A DNA stretch of 64,000 nucleotides from Nereocystis luetkeana (GCA_031213475.1 JARUPZ010000014.1:8445491-8509490), one strand, 5' to 3'; positions 22,781 to 33,902 are shown, numbered from the stretch's first letter. Notes: generated by a model not told the origin, from the letters alone. Program-made: numbers and translations.

Positions 22781-23560
22781 TACTGGCGGCCAAAATACTG
22801 CGAGTACTGATGATAAGGCCCACTAAATGCGAGTGCTGATAAGGTCCAACTACTGAGAGTACAGGGAGTATGAGCAGTACGGATTTCCGAGAGCACAGGC
22901 AAATATGTGCCCGCAGTACCGAAACACGAAATACTTGGAGTACCGGCATTATCCGCAGTACGGAGCCTCGAGATACTAAGAGTACTCGATGTGCATACTC
23001 CTCGCAGTAAGTATTCTCAAAATACTGCCAGTGTGCTCCAAGTACTCGAGTTGCCCCCAGCGAAAGTAATTTGCTCCAACTCCACCTCGTGGGACCATCT
23101 GTGATTGTCTCGTGCCGAATAATGGGCCTGAGTATTGCCGACGCACGGTGCACAGACGGTCGAAGGATACGTCATGCTCCAAGTATCCTCGGCATATCAA
23201 GAATATTTCGGTACTGTGCGAGTGTTCGCAGTATATACGAACACTGCCAACGGACGAAGTAAATACTGATAGTACTTGCAATACCCGCAGTACAAAACCC
23301 CGAGATACTTGAAGCACAACAGGGAGTAACCAAAGCAGCAGTATTATTAGCGAATTCCGTATTGGTGCGAGCCCGGAAGTATCTGGAGCGTAGTATCGGC
23401 AGTAGTACAGAACCTCGAAATATTGCGAGTACTCACAACAGTATCAGATTCTGCGGCAACAAACCCGAAATACTGCGAGAGCACGAAGTACCTATTACAG
23501 CAGTATTTTCTCGAGCAAACCTTGCTTTAATCCGAAGTATTGGGAGCACCTGTGAAAGGT
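22781..23560. repeat. Degenerate AGTACT/AATACTGCGAGTAC repeat field
   Basis: Variants of GAAATACT.GGAGTACC, CGAGATACTAAGAGTACTCG and CGCAGTA recur dozens of times at irregular spacing. Many are self-complementary around AGTACT. It looks like an old decayed satellite rather than genes; frames on both strands are incidental. Confidence 0.6.
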
Positions 23561-23725
23561 TGAGGTATGAAGGCACGCCATACGTAAGCGCGCTCAAACT
23601 CCGTGGCCTTCCGTAAGAACCCAAATCACTTGTAATATATCATAGGTATAAATAGTAGGTCAGAAAAGTAAGGTGGAGTTATTGGTACAAAGTTTATGAA
23701 ACGTTGAAAAGAAAAAAAAAAAGGC

Positions 23726-23799
23726 GGAGATCGTGCGAGTCGAACCTCGGCAACGAAAACACTGTCAAGCGCAGTTTGACATCTACGCTACAGACGTCC
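23726..23799 (-). tRNA. tRNA-like sequence with Pol III-type T-run (degenerate)
   Basis: 74 nt on the minus strand. The ends GGACGTC and GATCTCC pair in 6 of 7 positions, an A-box-like TAGCGTAGATGT and a B-box-like GGTTCGACTC are spaced as in a tRNA, and T11 follows three bases after the 3' end. The anticodon and T stems do not form cleanly, so this is more likely a tRNA pseudogene or the head of a tRNA-derived SINE than a working tRNA. No anticodon is assigned. Confidence 0.3.
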
Positions 23800-23833
23800 C
23801 AGGTACTCATCCAACTAGCGCGTTGTATTTTTA

Positions 23834-23929
23834 GGCCCTTTTAGCACCGCAGTCCCGGTTTGGGGACAAACTACTACCGTAATAATTTGTATGATTTGTC
23901 CCCAAGAGGGGACTGCAGTACTAAAAGGG
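23834..23929. mobile_element. 96-bp palindromic MITE with TTA flanks
   Basis: Left arm GGCCCTTTTAGCACCGCAGTCCC and right arm GGGGACTGCAGTACTAAAAGGG are inverted matches with few mismatches. The inner GGGGACAAA/TTTGTCCCC extends the stem. TTA occurs immediately outside both ends (23831-23833 and 23930-23932). A 3-bp TTA duplication is typical of PIF/Harbinger-class MITEs. Confidence 0.55.
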
Positions 23930-24349
23930 TTAGACACACATTCATCACAGGATCTGGTACAGGTACAACTTCATGTACAGCAGTAGTACTGCTGCTGTAA
24001 AAAACTATACAGCAGAAGATACGCGTTCTGCACCAAACGAATGTGAGCTGCTGTGGTGTGGGAGAGAAGGCAAGGGTACCAGTGATGTTGATCCACAGAA
24101 GAAGTGAGACACAGGTGTCTGTGCTTGGCCAAACTCCGACGCAGTTCGTGAGATGTTCTCTTTTGTCATGAGTGTGCGGCTTGCTCGAAGGGGGCAAGAG
24201 ACGAGAGAGCTAAGAGGGGGGTGGGAAACAGCTGGTTTTTGGAAGACAGAAATACGACCCATCTTCAACCGGCTACAATCTACTGGCAAGGGGGCACGCG
24301 TCACCCTCAACTGGGGGCACACGCCACCCTCAACTTCAAGCATGACATC

Positions 24350-24820
24350 CCGTAAAACCTCAAGTATGAAGATACTATGTAGTGCAACACCCCGTGAGTC
24401 CTGTATGAGGATACTATGTAGCGCAGCACCCTTTGTATGAACATAGTATCCTGTATGAAGTTACTATGGAGCGCAGCACCCCGTGAATCCTGTAGGAGGA
24501 TACTATGTAGCGCAACACCCCGTGAAGTCTCTATGAGCATAGGATTCTGTATGAAGATACTATGTAGCGCAACACCCCGTGAAGTCTCTCTCTATGAACA
24601 TAGTATCCTGTATGAGGATACTATGTAGCGCAACACCCCGTGAAGTCTCTATGAGCATAGTATCCTGTATGAAGATACTACGTAGCAATACGCCCCGTGA
24701 ATTATGTACGAACATAGTATCCTATATGATGATACTATGTAGCGCAACACCCCGAGAGCCCTGTATGAGCGTACTATGGATACTATGTAGCGCGACACCC
24801 CGATAATCCTGTATGAACAT
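24350..24820 (+). repeat. 57-bp hairpin minisatellite
   Basis: About eight imperfect units of CATAGTATCCTGTATGAGG|ATACTATG, then TAGCGCAACACCCCGTGAAG and TCTCTATGAG. In its best form each unit contains a 10-bp perfect stem, CATAGTATCC/GGATACTATG, with a 7-nt loop. The 57-nt period is a multiple of three, so frames stay open across several units; this is not evidence for a protein. Confidence 0.85.
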
Positions 24821-25127
24821 AGTACGTATATCTCTTATCTCCTCGGCTACCTGAATACTAGGCTGCGTACGAGTCCATTCTGTAAATATAACTATCTTAT
24901 CCATCGGTGGTTGGTCTATATACTTACTGATGGTTGGTCAATACCTGGTGTACTATACGCCAAGGTACTCTATCACACTGCTGCCCTTTCAGCTGGCTCT
25001 AAAGGGTCTATCGGTCAGCAGTGGAGGACAAACAACAAACAGTCAGTAATAACTCTGTACCTGGTACAGCATTTTCAAGTAAATTTGGCACACAATGCTT
25101 GTACACGAACGATTTGTTATAGTGGAC

Positions 25128-25214
25128 TGACTCAACGAACGTACGATGCGGGGATGATCGGCGCGGAGCAAAAAATGACTCAACGAACGTACGATGCGGA
25201 GATGATCGGCGCTC
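25128..25214 (+). repeat. 48-bp tandem duplication
   Basis: TGACTCAACGAACGTACGATGCGG.GATGATCGGCGC occurs at 25128 and again at 25176, nearly identical, so it is a recent duplication. Confidence 0.85.
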
Positions 25215-25741
25215 ACACACTGCAGCAGCTACGTGCATACCGGTAGGCCAATGCCACGATGGCAACAACAAACAGTACTGAGTACTGCGGATGTGCCACA
25301 TGCGCATAGAACGCTGCCTGCTGCTGCTGTTGGCGCACTATGCTGAGCACAGTTGGAACAGTGGCAACGCTTGATCACACACAGCAAAAAGTAGAAGAAG
25401 CAGCAGGAAGAGAGGTGATGATGATACAGGTGCGTGCGTCAGCCTGGGTATGTACGTTCATGAAAAATATTCTGGCACCTGTGGTAAGGCAGACTGTGGA
25501 ATACGGACGGTAGGCTCCGATGAACACAACCAGTCACGGCAATACTGCGGCGTGTGGGCGACAGCATTGCAACCATGGGATCTATGCATGCTGTCGTCTG
25601 TGTGCCTGGTATATGTCCCAGTGTGGTCCTGATTGCTACAGCGTTGTGTACTGACAGCTCAGGAGAGGAAAAGAGCCAACATTATCAGACCGGTACGTAC
25701 GTACAAAGTAGGGCCTCTCGTACTGAAACCAGGGCAATCGT

Positions 25742-25915
25742 CTGATCCACTCCCGCCGGGAAAAAACTTTGAGCGTCCGCCACGCGCTCCAAACTTCACG
25801 GATCCCGCCGAGACCTCCACTAATGTGTCCGGCCGGGCTTCATGTGTCCGAGTACTTACTGTTTTGCCTAAAAGTGCTCGTACGAAGAGAAAAGTTTGCA
25901 AAAATACGAAAAATT
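25742..25915 (+). repeat. Dispersed repeat R2, copy 2
   Basis: Second copy of the repeat at 21806-21975, same orientation. It ends where the CTGT-bearing repeat R3 begins. Confidence 0.6.
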
Positions 25916-25935
25916 GACAAACATCGTATGTACGT

Positions 25936-26018
25936 ATTCTCAGTTTGTAGAACTGAGATTTTTGTAGAACTGAGTCTCAGCTTTGGTAATTGCAAACTTG
26001 TGTGTCTGTCTGCCTGCC

Positions 26019-26051
<33 letters not shown>

Positions 26052-26215
26052 GACTGTCAGTCCGCAGTCACAAGGCCCCAGACTGCTCCGGACGTTGACG
26101 TATATACCGCGCGAATCGATAGCGGGAGATGGCCTGTATTCCTGTGATTGCGTGTCACCTCCAATTATTGAAAGATGCACCCTGCACGTGGTTGTATCGT
26201 CGTGAACAATGTTGG
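25936..26215 (+). repeat. R3 repeat with embedded (CTGT)n, copy 1
   Basis: Layout: block A (GTAGAACTGAGTCTCAG...TTGCAAA), a (CTGT)n run at 26003-26052, block B (CAGTCACAAGG...ACGTTGACGT..ACCGCGCGAATCG), then block C (GGCCTGTATTCCTGTGATTGCGTGTC...GTATCGTCGT). The same blocks flank the microsatellite in copy 2, so the run is part of a mobile or duplicated unit. Confidence 0.65.
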
Positions 26216-26920
26216 TACGTTCGTACTTCTTGTGGTACCGTCCACCTTTACTGCTGTATGGTATTATTACTTTGCGCCGCTTCTGCTGTACTGACACTCA
26301 AGGCTCGCAACTGACACGATCTTCCTTCGTCAACTAGTTAGTATCGAATCGTTGTATGTGCAATTAATGGTGTTCATTTCCCCGCTTTGTTCTAGTAGGT
26401 GGTCCGCGTGCCTCCTCTTACTAAGATCTATTTTGTGGGTTCAAGTCTCGCCGAGTGCATACTCGTAAAAAAAGACTTATCATTACCTAAAAATTGATTA
26501 TATTTAGCGGAAAGCGCGAAAGAAATTTCCACAGATAGATGCAGATGAGCTTCTGGCAGCAGCGATCCCACCAAAAGTAGCTGAGTAGGTTATAGGCAAT
26601 CTGGGAGGTAGGATCGTTAGCGGTGTTTTTGACTTGAAAATAGCCTGGCGCGGCCTGCACTTCAGAATCATCGTCCGCAACGGTTAGGGCTAGAGTCAGG
26701 GTCGGGTTGGGTATTCGCCCGTTCCTTGATCCCAACAGGAAACAAAAATACCTGAACAGACTACCAACCTGAAGATCTTAGCTCCCAGATTGTTGTGGGG
26801 CCTCAAGTAGCTTGTGAACGCCAGAAACAAATCAGAAGTGTACGGCAACGTGAGAAAATATACCCAAACGAATGGCACAAGTTGAAAATTGAAAGCGTTA
26901 ACTGTCATGGTACGTAGTGC
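26216..26920. other. No gene; possible tRNA-derived fragment at 26395-26460
   Basis: GTGGGTTCAAGTCTCGCC resembles a Pol III B box and is followed by GAGTGCATACTCG and a short A-run; a similar GAGTCTCACCGAGTGCGTGCTCG occurs near 520-545. It could be a SINE fragment. The rest holds nothing recognisable. Confidence 0.3.
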
Positions 26921-26924
26921 ACGA

Positions 26925-27090
26925 GATTGCCTGTGTTCCTGTGATTGCGTGTCGCCTCGAATTATTGAAACATATACCCCGCAGGTGCTTGTATCGTCGT
27001 CCACAGTTTGTGGTACTGCGTCTCAGTATTCTCAGTGAGTAGAGCTGAGTCTCAGTGTTGGCATTTGCAAAAATGTCTGTCTGTGTGTGC

Positions 27091-27138
<48 letters not shown>

Positions 27139-27146
27139 GTCTGTCT
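26925..27146 (+). repeat. R3 repeat copy 2, left part (block C, block A, CTGT run)
   Basis: Block C at 26927-27003, block A at 27027-27075, then (CTGT)n at 27086-27146, where the copia element begins. The rest of the same repeat resumes at 33803 on the far side. Confidence 0.7.
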
Positions 27147-27408
27147 TGTTGACTGTGCTCAAGAACACGATCCGTAAGATCCATCGTAGATTGAGGAGTT
27201 CCATGCTGAACAGGGATTCTGGTGGTAGGGTATTGGGATGTCGGGGTAACGTGTACCCCACCAATACCACTCGTTAGATGTAGCTCCATATGAGGCGAGT
27301 CAGCTCGACAGCTCGGATGTATAAGATAAGATGAGTTCCGTGTTATTGTCTGGAGCAACCACGCGTTCCCGTGCCAGCTGCGTCTATACCTTTAGAGATC
27401 AATCAACA
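27147..27408 (+). repeat. 5' LTR of the copia element
   Basis: 262 bp, TGTTGACTGTGC...AGATCAATCAACA. Differs from the 3' LTR at one site (TATAAG here, TATAAT there). Confidence 0.95.
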
Positions 27409-28773
27409 CACTAGTGAAGAACCGGTGATCTTCTATTGGCAAGCGTGGCCCAGGCCAACCTAGAGAGGTGGGAACCTTCCGGCATGTCTGGTTTAGATGG
27501 CGTGTCTAGTCTGGAAGCCGACGTGGGAAATTAGTAGAATATGCATGTATATGCATGTAGAGAAGCTGCTGCTGCGGACGATCCCGGAGAGGATCGAGGT
27601 CCTGGTGGAAAGGACATAAGGGAAGAAGAAGAAGATGCCGCACCAGAAGCAGCAGCGATCCCAGCAGGGCCAAGTTTGAGCCGGACCTGGTAGATTCGCT
27701 TGGCACTGGTGGCGAAGGCTCTGGAGATCAGCAGTTGCAGGGGCAACAGCACCTCCAGTAGCACCGTCGCAACAGCAGCAGTCAGAGGACTGCTGCGCCT
27801 GTTGCGACGATGAAGCGCACGCAGCAACCACCGTTATCGCCGCCGCCGTCACCACCGCCGCCGCCGCAACCGCCGTCTTCGCTACCGCCGCTGCCGCCGC
27901 CGTCGTCTCGACCGCCGCGTTTCCGTCGATGCTGCAACACCCCAGGAGAGCCAGGTATCTGCCTGAATCTTTATGTGGGTTCGTTTCGCGCTGGCGAAGT
28001 AGAAGTATAAATTAATAAGGATATATGAGAGGGTGAAGGACGAGTATGTGTATCGCCGGGAGGAGCAGGGTGGAAGGTGGAGACCGCGGGTGGAAGCTGA
28101 AAGTGTTTTGGGCAAAATCGTTTTCCTGGACTGCTGAAACACAGCGCCCGCAGGTGGTTGATGGAGGGGGGACGTTGCCCCCGAGGAAGGAGATGAAGGA
28201 GAGTGAGGATGGGCGCAGGGGGGGGAATCTGCATCTGCTGTTCGGGATCAGCGCACGGGCGCGACAGGATGAACTGCCCCAAGCGAGAGAGGGTGAAAGA
28301 GAAGAGACCGAGGCGCCACCAGCAAGGACTTACGTCCGCAACAGGCACGTTTGACTTTGTTGATTGTTTGCTGTCGGTAATTTCCGTTTTTAGATTGATT
28401 TTATATCGATTTAAGAGTGGCAGATAATATCCGAACATTGCGATTGAGAATTGAGAATGTTGGAATTAGAATGAAATGCACGGACGTGTTCGTATATATA
28501 TATATATATATATTTATTTATTTATTTTTTTCCATCCCATTCATTATCTTCGCACATCTTCTTCTCTCTCTCCTTCCAACTCGTAACTCAGATCCGGGGT
28601 CACATAGCAGGCTCTTCTCCCCCCTTCCCGCTACGGTACGTGCCTTCATTTTTTTATCGCGAGAAGATTTCAGCCTTTTCTTCCCTCGTCGACTCGCATC
28701 GAATTGTGCCTACCCACGCTGCAAGTTGCTCTCAACAATTGAATCCCTCTTATTTTGCAAATAAAGTCAAAGT

Positions 28774-28852
28774 CCGACCCTCCTAGGGCTCGAACCCAGG
28801 ACTCAAACAAGTAGAATTCGAGGTTAACCACTTGAACCACCGGGGCGACCGG
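28774..28852 (-). repeat. tRNA-like sequence (SINE head or tRNA relic)
   Basis: Minus strand: a D-arm-like GGTGGTTCAAGTGGTTAACC, then a perfect T arm CTGGG-TTCGAGC-CCTAG. The acceptor stem pairs poorly and the anticodon loop is two bases too long, so a functional tRNA is unlikely. Confidence 0.35.
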
Positions 28853-29404
28853 CTTTAGCTTTCACTGAAGTTATTATGTACCAGGTAGACGATTGCAGGA
28901 CAATGACGTCTGTCTGTTTATAGTTGACTGGTCGAGGGCTCTGGTTGGGCATCGATGCGAGTGCGAGTACTTGTACGAGATGAAAGTAAAGTATATGCGA
29001 AAGCGTAAAATTCGAGTTGTGGCTGAGAATTCGGGGGAGAATGAAGTATCGAAGACAAGTGCACAAAGTTGGCGCCGAGTTAAGTTGCATTGATGTACTG
29101 GGCATGGAAGCCGATACGCGCTGATGCTGGATGTTTTATTTTTTTATTGAGTTGTTTGCCCAGCACAGGACTATCATGCCCATCGCGTTGCTCGGCCTGC
29201 GGAGCACCACAATGTCAAGTTGTATCTGGTACAAGCATCTGTCTGTATTTTATGCAACTATTGAAGAATGAACAATGAAGAATTTCGTTATGATATTCAT
29301 ACTGCTGTATGCCTGCGACCGATGCATGGCGTTCATTTTATATGGCGTAAAAACGTATGCCTTTCAGCTCTTCGCTATCCAACCCTTTTTCCCCCCATCT
29401 AGCA

Positions 29405-29515
29405 GTGACTGAGTAGCTCAGTGGTCCATTCCTTCTAAGTTACGCGGAATGAGTGGTCTAGCAGGTAGTGCTGTATAATTCCCAAGGGTGGGTCGGGGGT
29501 TCGAATCTCGCCGAA
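29405..29515 (+). repeat. SINE-like segment with A and B box motifs
   Basis: GAGTAGCTCAGTGGTCC resembles an A box and GTCGGGGGTTCGAATCTCGCC a B box about 80 nt later; an A-box-like GAGTGGTCTAGCAGGTAG lies between. No tail or duplication was fixed. Confidence 0.35.
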
Positions 29516-30399
29516 TTTCGTAATTTGTGCTTTTCGAGCGTGCGCGCTGGAGACAATACGAATGATTATGATAGTGTGCCTCCAGACACCAGTAGCGATT
29601 GCCGAGGGGAGGGCCCCGGAGATCACTGTTACCTAGTTGGGCAAATATGGGCATGAGATGCAGGTTGCAGTTTTGTCTGAGCATCTATGTATGTGTTGAA
29701 CCCTTGAGCCCAACTACGTACAGCAACACGTTAGTTGAGACTCCGTTAGTTTGCGGCATTCCACATATTTAGATCTTCATACGAGGACATCTCGTTTTTA
29801 AGTTTTTGAGTTGATGTGTAGGACCACCCATGTTCCTTGATACGTACCAAAAGGCGAGATGCTCGTATGCGAACGGGGTAATATTCAATAAGAGTACAGC
29901 AGCAGAAGTAGAATGGAAAGAGAAACATCCGGGTATATGGAGTGGTCGAGGAATACATGGATTTGATGTGGGACCAGATATTCTCGTTGACAAGCATCTG
30001 TTTATTTACAGTCGTATTTGAAACTTTAGTGGTAAAGAGGAGTTGGAAAGCTGTTAACACATGGGAAGAGCAAAACACCCAATGCCACCTTGATCACCTG
30101 GCGCGCGCGGGTGAGGGACAAGCCGGAAATGCACTCGCCGTACCGCAAATTTTACGGGAGAGCACCGTTTGCGCGGCTGCTCCCATTTTTTAAGCCAGGT
30201 TTCCACCACGTCAGGAGGAGCTTGAAGACCGAGCCGAAGGCGGAGGCTTGTTTCTACCTCAACGGCGGCAACCACCACGCAGCTGACTGCAGCAAGATTC
30301 TGCTGGCATCTGGCCGGAGGTCGTTCTCCCGCGACGTCACTTGGGAGCACCCGAGGAAGCCGTTCGTGGGGTTACTGCCTTCGGAGGAGGAGAGCTCCC

Positions 30400-30720
30400 C
30401 GCCGCCGCCGTTGCCGTCACCACCGCCCCCGGGTACGCCGGAGCCTCTGAGAGGCCCTGACGTATGGCCCGAATTACCGTCCCCATCCCCACTGCTGCCG
30501 CCGCTACCGCCGTCATCACCGCCGCTATCGCCGCCGCCGCCGCCGTCGCCGTCGCCACCGCCCCCGCCGTCACCGTCGCCGTCGCTGCCGCCGTCATCGT
30601 CACCGCCGCCGCCACTGCCACCGTCACCGCCACCGCCGTCGCCACCGCCGCCGCCGCCGCCGTCGCCGTCGCCGCCGAGATCATCGCCGTCGCCGCCGCA
30701 GCAGTCATCGCAGCCACAGC
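30400..30720 (+). repeat. CCG/GCC-rich Pro/Ser spacer in the copia ORF
   Basis: Trinucleotide-rich run (CCGCCG, TCACCG) read as PPPPSPSPPP in the pol frame. Other frames on both strands are also open and read poly-Ala/Val or similar; those are shadows. Confidence 0.8.
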
Positions 30721-30776
30721 TTTCGCAGCGTGCTGCTCGGGAACTGGGTTCTTATATCCCGGACCCGGAGGATGGC

Positions 30777-31035
30777 GACGTACTGAGGGGGCGGACCAGG
30801 GGGGAGACTGCACGACACCAGGAGGGTGGCGGCGGTGTGCAGGGTGGTCGGACAGTGGGGGAAGCTGGACGACACCCGGAGGAAGGGGACGTACTGAGGG
30901 GGCGGACAAGGGGGGAGACTGCACGGCACCAGGAGGGGGGCGGCGGTGTACAGGGTGGTCGGACAGTGGGGGAAGCTGGACGACACCCGGAGGAAGGGGA
31001 CGTTCTGAGGGGGCAGACAAGAGGGGAGACCGCGC
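30777..31035 (+). repeat. 111-bp in-frame tandem repeat in the copia ORF
   Basis: Units starting GACGTACTGAGGGGGCGGAC at 30777 and 30888 and a third partial at 30999. The period is 37 codons (GDVLRGRTRGETARHQEGG...GRHPEE), so the pol frame is preserved. Confidence 0.9.
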
Positions 31036-33528
31036 GGAACCGCGAGGCTATGGGGCATGGGCTGCTATCGCTGATGGCAGCACGGGAAGGTATAGGCCAT
31101 GTACTTTTCCATCAAGCCCCACCGCGCGAGAATCCTCCCCTTCCCACGCGCCCGGCAAGCGAGCTTTCGACGCCGAACTCGTATGCTGAAGCGTGTGTGG
31201 ACGAGTATTCGACGATCTGGAGGCAGGCGATGGACAAGGAATATCATGGACTGGCGGACGCGGGGACGTTTGGAGCGATGTAGCAACCAGAGGGGCTCAA
31301 CGTCATCTCGGCGAAGTGGGTGTTCGCCTGGAAGTCCAACGAGCATGGTGATGTGGTGCGGGCGAAAGCAAGGCTGGTGGCACGAGGTTTCAAGCAGCGT
31401 GAGGGTATTGATTTCTTTGAGACTTTTGCTCCGACCCCTGCAGCGTCTTGTTTCCGTTTGCTGGGTGCCGTTGCGTGCGAGTTGGGTCTGGATTTGTGTC
31501 ATTTTGATGCTGAGCAAGCGTTCGTGCAGTCGAGTTTGGATGAGGATGTTTTCATGCGACTGCCCCCTGGCTGCGGCGAAATGTCCGGTAAGGTAGTCAG
31601 GTTGAATCGCAGTCTCTATGGCTTGAAGCAAGCGTCGAGGTCGTGGCACAACCACCTTCTCACTCACATGAAGAGTCTAGGCTTTGAGCAGAGCCCCGCT
31701 GACGCGTGTGTCATGAGGTTGGTCGAGTCGGGCTCTGTCTCCATAGTAACAGTGGTTCATGTGGATGATATTTTTGCTGTAGGGCGCAAGGCTAGGTGCG
31801 ATCAGTTCTGTGAAGACCTGAACAGCCTTGTTCCGATCAACAATCTGGGCGAGTTGCGGTGGTATGCTGGTTGTTGTTTTTCGAGGGATTGGGATGCTGG
31901 TACCTTGACGATTTCGCAGCAGGCGTTCGCTGAAAGGACCGCGGCGAGGTTTGGTGTTAGTTCCGGGAGGAATAATCCGCTTTCGGCTGGTGTGAAGCTC
32001 GAAGAGTTCGACGAGAATGAACCCGTGGGTGATTGGCCTTTCCGCGAGTTGGTGGGGTGCTTGATGTGGCTTGCGAACCAAACACGACCGGATATTGCGA
32101 ACGCGGTGAGGGCGGTAGCGAGGTACACGAATAGGCCGAGGGAAGTACACTGGGAGACAGCGGTCGGTATTTTAGAGTATGTTTTTTCTACGAGTGATTT
32201 CGGCATTACGTTTCAGAAGGGTAGCGGGCTTGAACTGGTAGCGTTTGCGGATGCGGACTACGCCAACAAAGCCACTGACAGGAGGTCAGTTTCAGGTGGG
32301 GCTATCATGTGTGCTGGGGCGTGTGTGTGCTGGTTTTCTAGGACGCAGAAATGCGTTACGCTCTCGACCACTGAGGCCGAATATGTAGCACTAGCAGACA
32401 CTATCAAGGAGGCGATGTTCTTGCGCTACGTTTGGAGTTTCATTTTTCCGGGGTTCGGGGAGCGATGCATTACGGTTTTCGAGGATAACGAGGGGGCAAG
32501 GCACCTGGCACAAAACCCAGTGTGCACGTCGAATTCTAAGCACATCGATGTTCGACACCACTTTTTGCGAGAGCTTATTTCCAAGGGGGAGTTTGTTATT
32601 ACCCATGTAGAGTCGGAGGAGCAGCGCGCAGACTTCTTAACAAAGCCGCTCAACAACATGGTTTTTCGTTACCACCGGGATTTTCTGATGAACCTTTGAC
32701 GCCTTGTTTCCGAGATGTTTTATTTTACTTATTTCGAGTGAAGAATGTGTTTGAACTATAAAATCGTTTTGTTTCTGGTAACGGATTTTAAAAGTTTTTT
32801 TTTGGTGTTTTCCGGGTGGTCACAACGTCAAATAAATTTCTAGTGGGGAAACCTATGTGCTATCTCGCATTACCGTCGCGATCTGTGTATCTATGGCGGG
32901 AGTAGGGGATAAGGGGAGACTCTTGTCCGGAGGAACGGGGTTCCTCGCGATCTCTGGCATTAAGTTTCTTGACTTGATTTTATTTTGATTGGCATGACCA
33001 CTCCTGTGGTATTTTTCTGATGATACTTGTGATTTAGGTTTTTGACAAGGCTGAAGTGAGACTAGGAAGCGCCTGGGGGCGTGTGCGGTCCACATGAAAA
33101 TGTTTTCCGACGAGGGAAGGTCTGGATAGTATTCGGAAATTGAGAGAGGTCGGTAGGACTGAAGAGACACTGATATATTTGAATCAATTCCGCGGAAAAT
33201 GCCGTTTTACCTGGCTGAATCCGAGAAGAATGCCGTTTTACCTGGCATTGGATTTCGGTATTTTTATATGTTTGCAATGGAACAGAGAGGCTTTGGATTT
33301 GATCGTTGAACAATGATTTGAGGATTTGAGTGTTGATTCGAGGATTTGATTTTTGAGTTGCAGATTGGATTTTTGAGTTTCTGAGTTTGGTATGAGGTGA
33401 ATTGGATATTGCGATATATCAACCCTGCTATTTCGTGCCTTGTCGTGCACCGGAACAGGGGGGACATTGGTAGGGTCGTGTACAGTTTTACCGACCTGGG
33501 GGGATATTGGAGTATGGTCGTGTATAGT

Positions 33529-33540
33529 GAGCAGGGGGGA
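33529..33540 (+). other. Polypurine tract of the copia element
   Basis: GAGCAGGGGGGA lies directly before the 3' LTR, the expected plus-strand primer. Two similar motifs occur upstream near 33455 and 33500. Confidence 0.75.
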
Positions 33541-33802
33541 TGTTGACTGTGCTCAAGAACACGATCCGTAAGATCCATCGTAGATTGAGGAGTTCCATGC
33601 TGAACAGGGATTCTGGTGGTAGGGTATTGGGATGTCGGGGTAACGTGTACCCCACCAATACCACTCGTTAGATGTAGCTCCATATGAGGCGAGTCAGCTC
33701 GACAGCTCGGATGTATAATATAAGATGAGTTCCGTGTTATTGTCTGGAGCAACCACGCGTTCCCGTGCCAGCTGCGTCTATACCTTTAGAGATCAATCAA
33801 CA
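33541..33802 (+). repeat. 3' LTR of the copia element
   Basis: 262 bp, same ends as the 5' LTR, one mismatch. Confidence 0.95.
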
Positions 33803-33808
33803 GTCTGG

Positions 33809-33859
<51 letters not shown>

Positions 33860-33902
33860 GCTGTCTGGCTGTCTGTCTGTCTGTCTGTATGTATGTCTGT
33901 CG

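Larger units (their letters stand above)
27409..30075. other. Non-copia interior replacing gag-protease-integrase
   Basis: No zinc knuckle, DTG/DSG protease motif or HHCC/DDE integrase core can be read in any frame. It contains a GCC-rich proline-coding run (27840-27925), a tRNA-like sequence (28774-28852), an (AT)n run near 28495-28512 and a SINE-like segment (29405-29515). The join to copia coding sequence is about 30075-30090. Confidence 0.55.
30090..32699 (+). pseudogene. Copia polyprotein: integrase tail, spacer, RT and RNase H; one in-frame stop
   Basis: Opens with the C-terminal edge of copia integrase (HSPYRKFYGRAPFARLLPFF, later SRDVTWE). A Pro/Ser-rich spacer and a 37-codon repeat follow. 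A single TAG at 31281-31283 interrupts the otherwise continuous frame just before the RT start (GLNVISAKWVFAWKSNEHG). RT motifs are intact: KARLVARGFKQREGIDFFET, motif A FDAEQAFVQS, SLYGLKQASRSWH, and the active site VVHVDDIF. RNase H follows with DADYANKATDRRSVSG, STTEAEYVAL, EDNEGARHLAQNP and KHIDVRHHF, ending LTKPLNN. Without the stop and with gag-integrase supplied it would look functional, so the damage is recent. Confidence 0.9.
27147..33802 (+). mobile_element. Ty1/copia LTR retrotransposon, young but internally chimeric
   Basis: Bounded by two 262-bp LTRs that start TGTTGA and end TCAACA and differ at one position. A polypurine tract precedes the 3' LTR. The interior has reverse transcriptase and RNase H in copia order, but no gag, protease or integrase core was found; 27409-30075 is unrelated sequence. 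It interrupts a CTGT microsatellite; GTCT flanks both ends, compatible with a short target duplication that the repeat makes ambiguous. Confidence 0.9.

Noticed and set aside
23726-23799. A functional tRNA gene
   Set aside because: Acceptor ends pair and a T-run follows, but the anticodon and T arms do not fold properly; kept only as tRNA-like.
24437-24806. Plus-strand frames across the 57-bp minisatellite as a repeat protein
   Set aside because: Openness follows from a period divisible by three; no start context or splice sites.
30464-31189. Ala/Val-rich alternative frame inside the copia ORF
   Set aside because: A shadow of the GCC-rich spacer; the pol frame has the RT/RNase H motifs.
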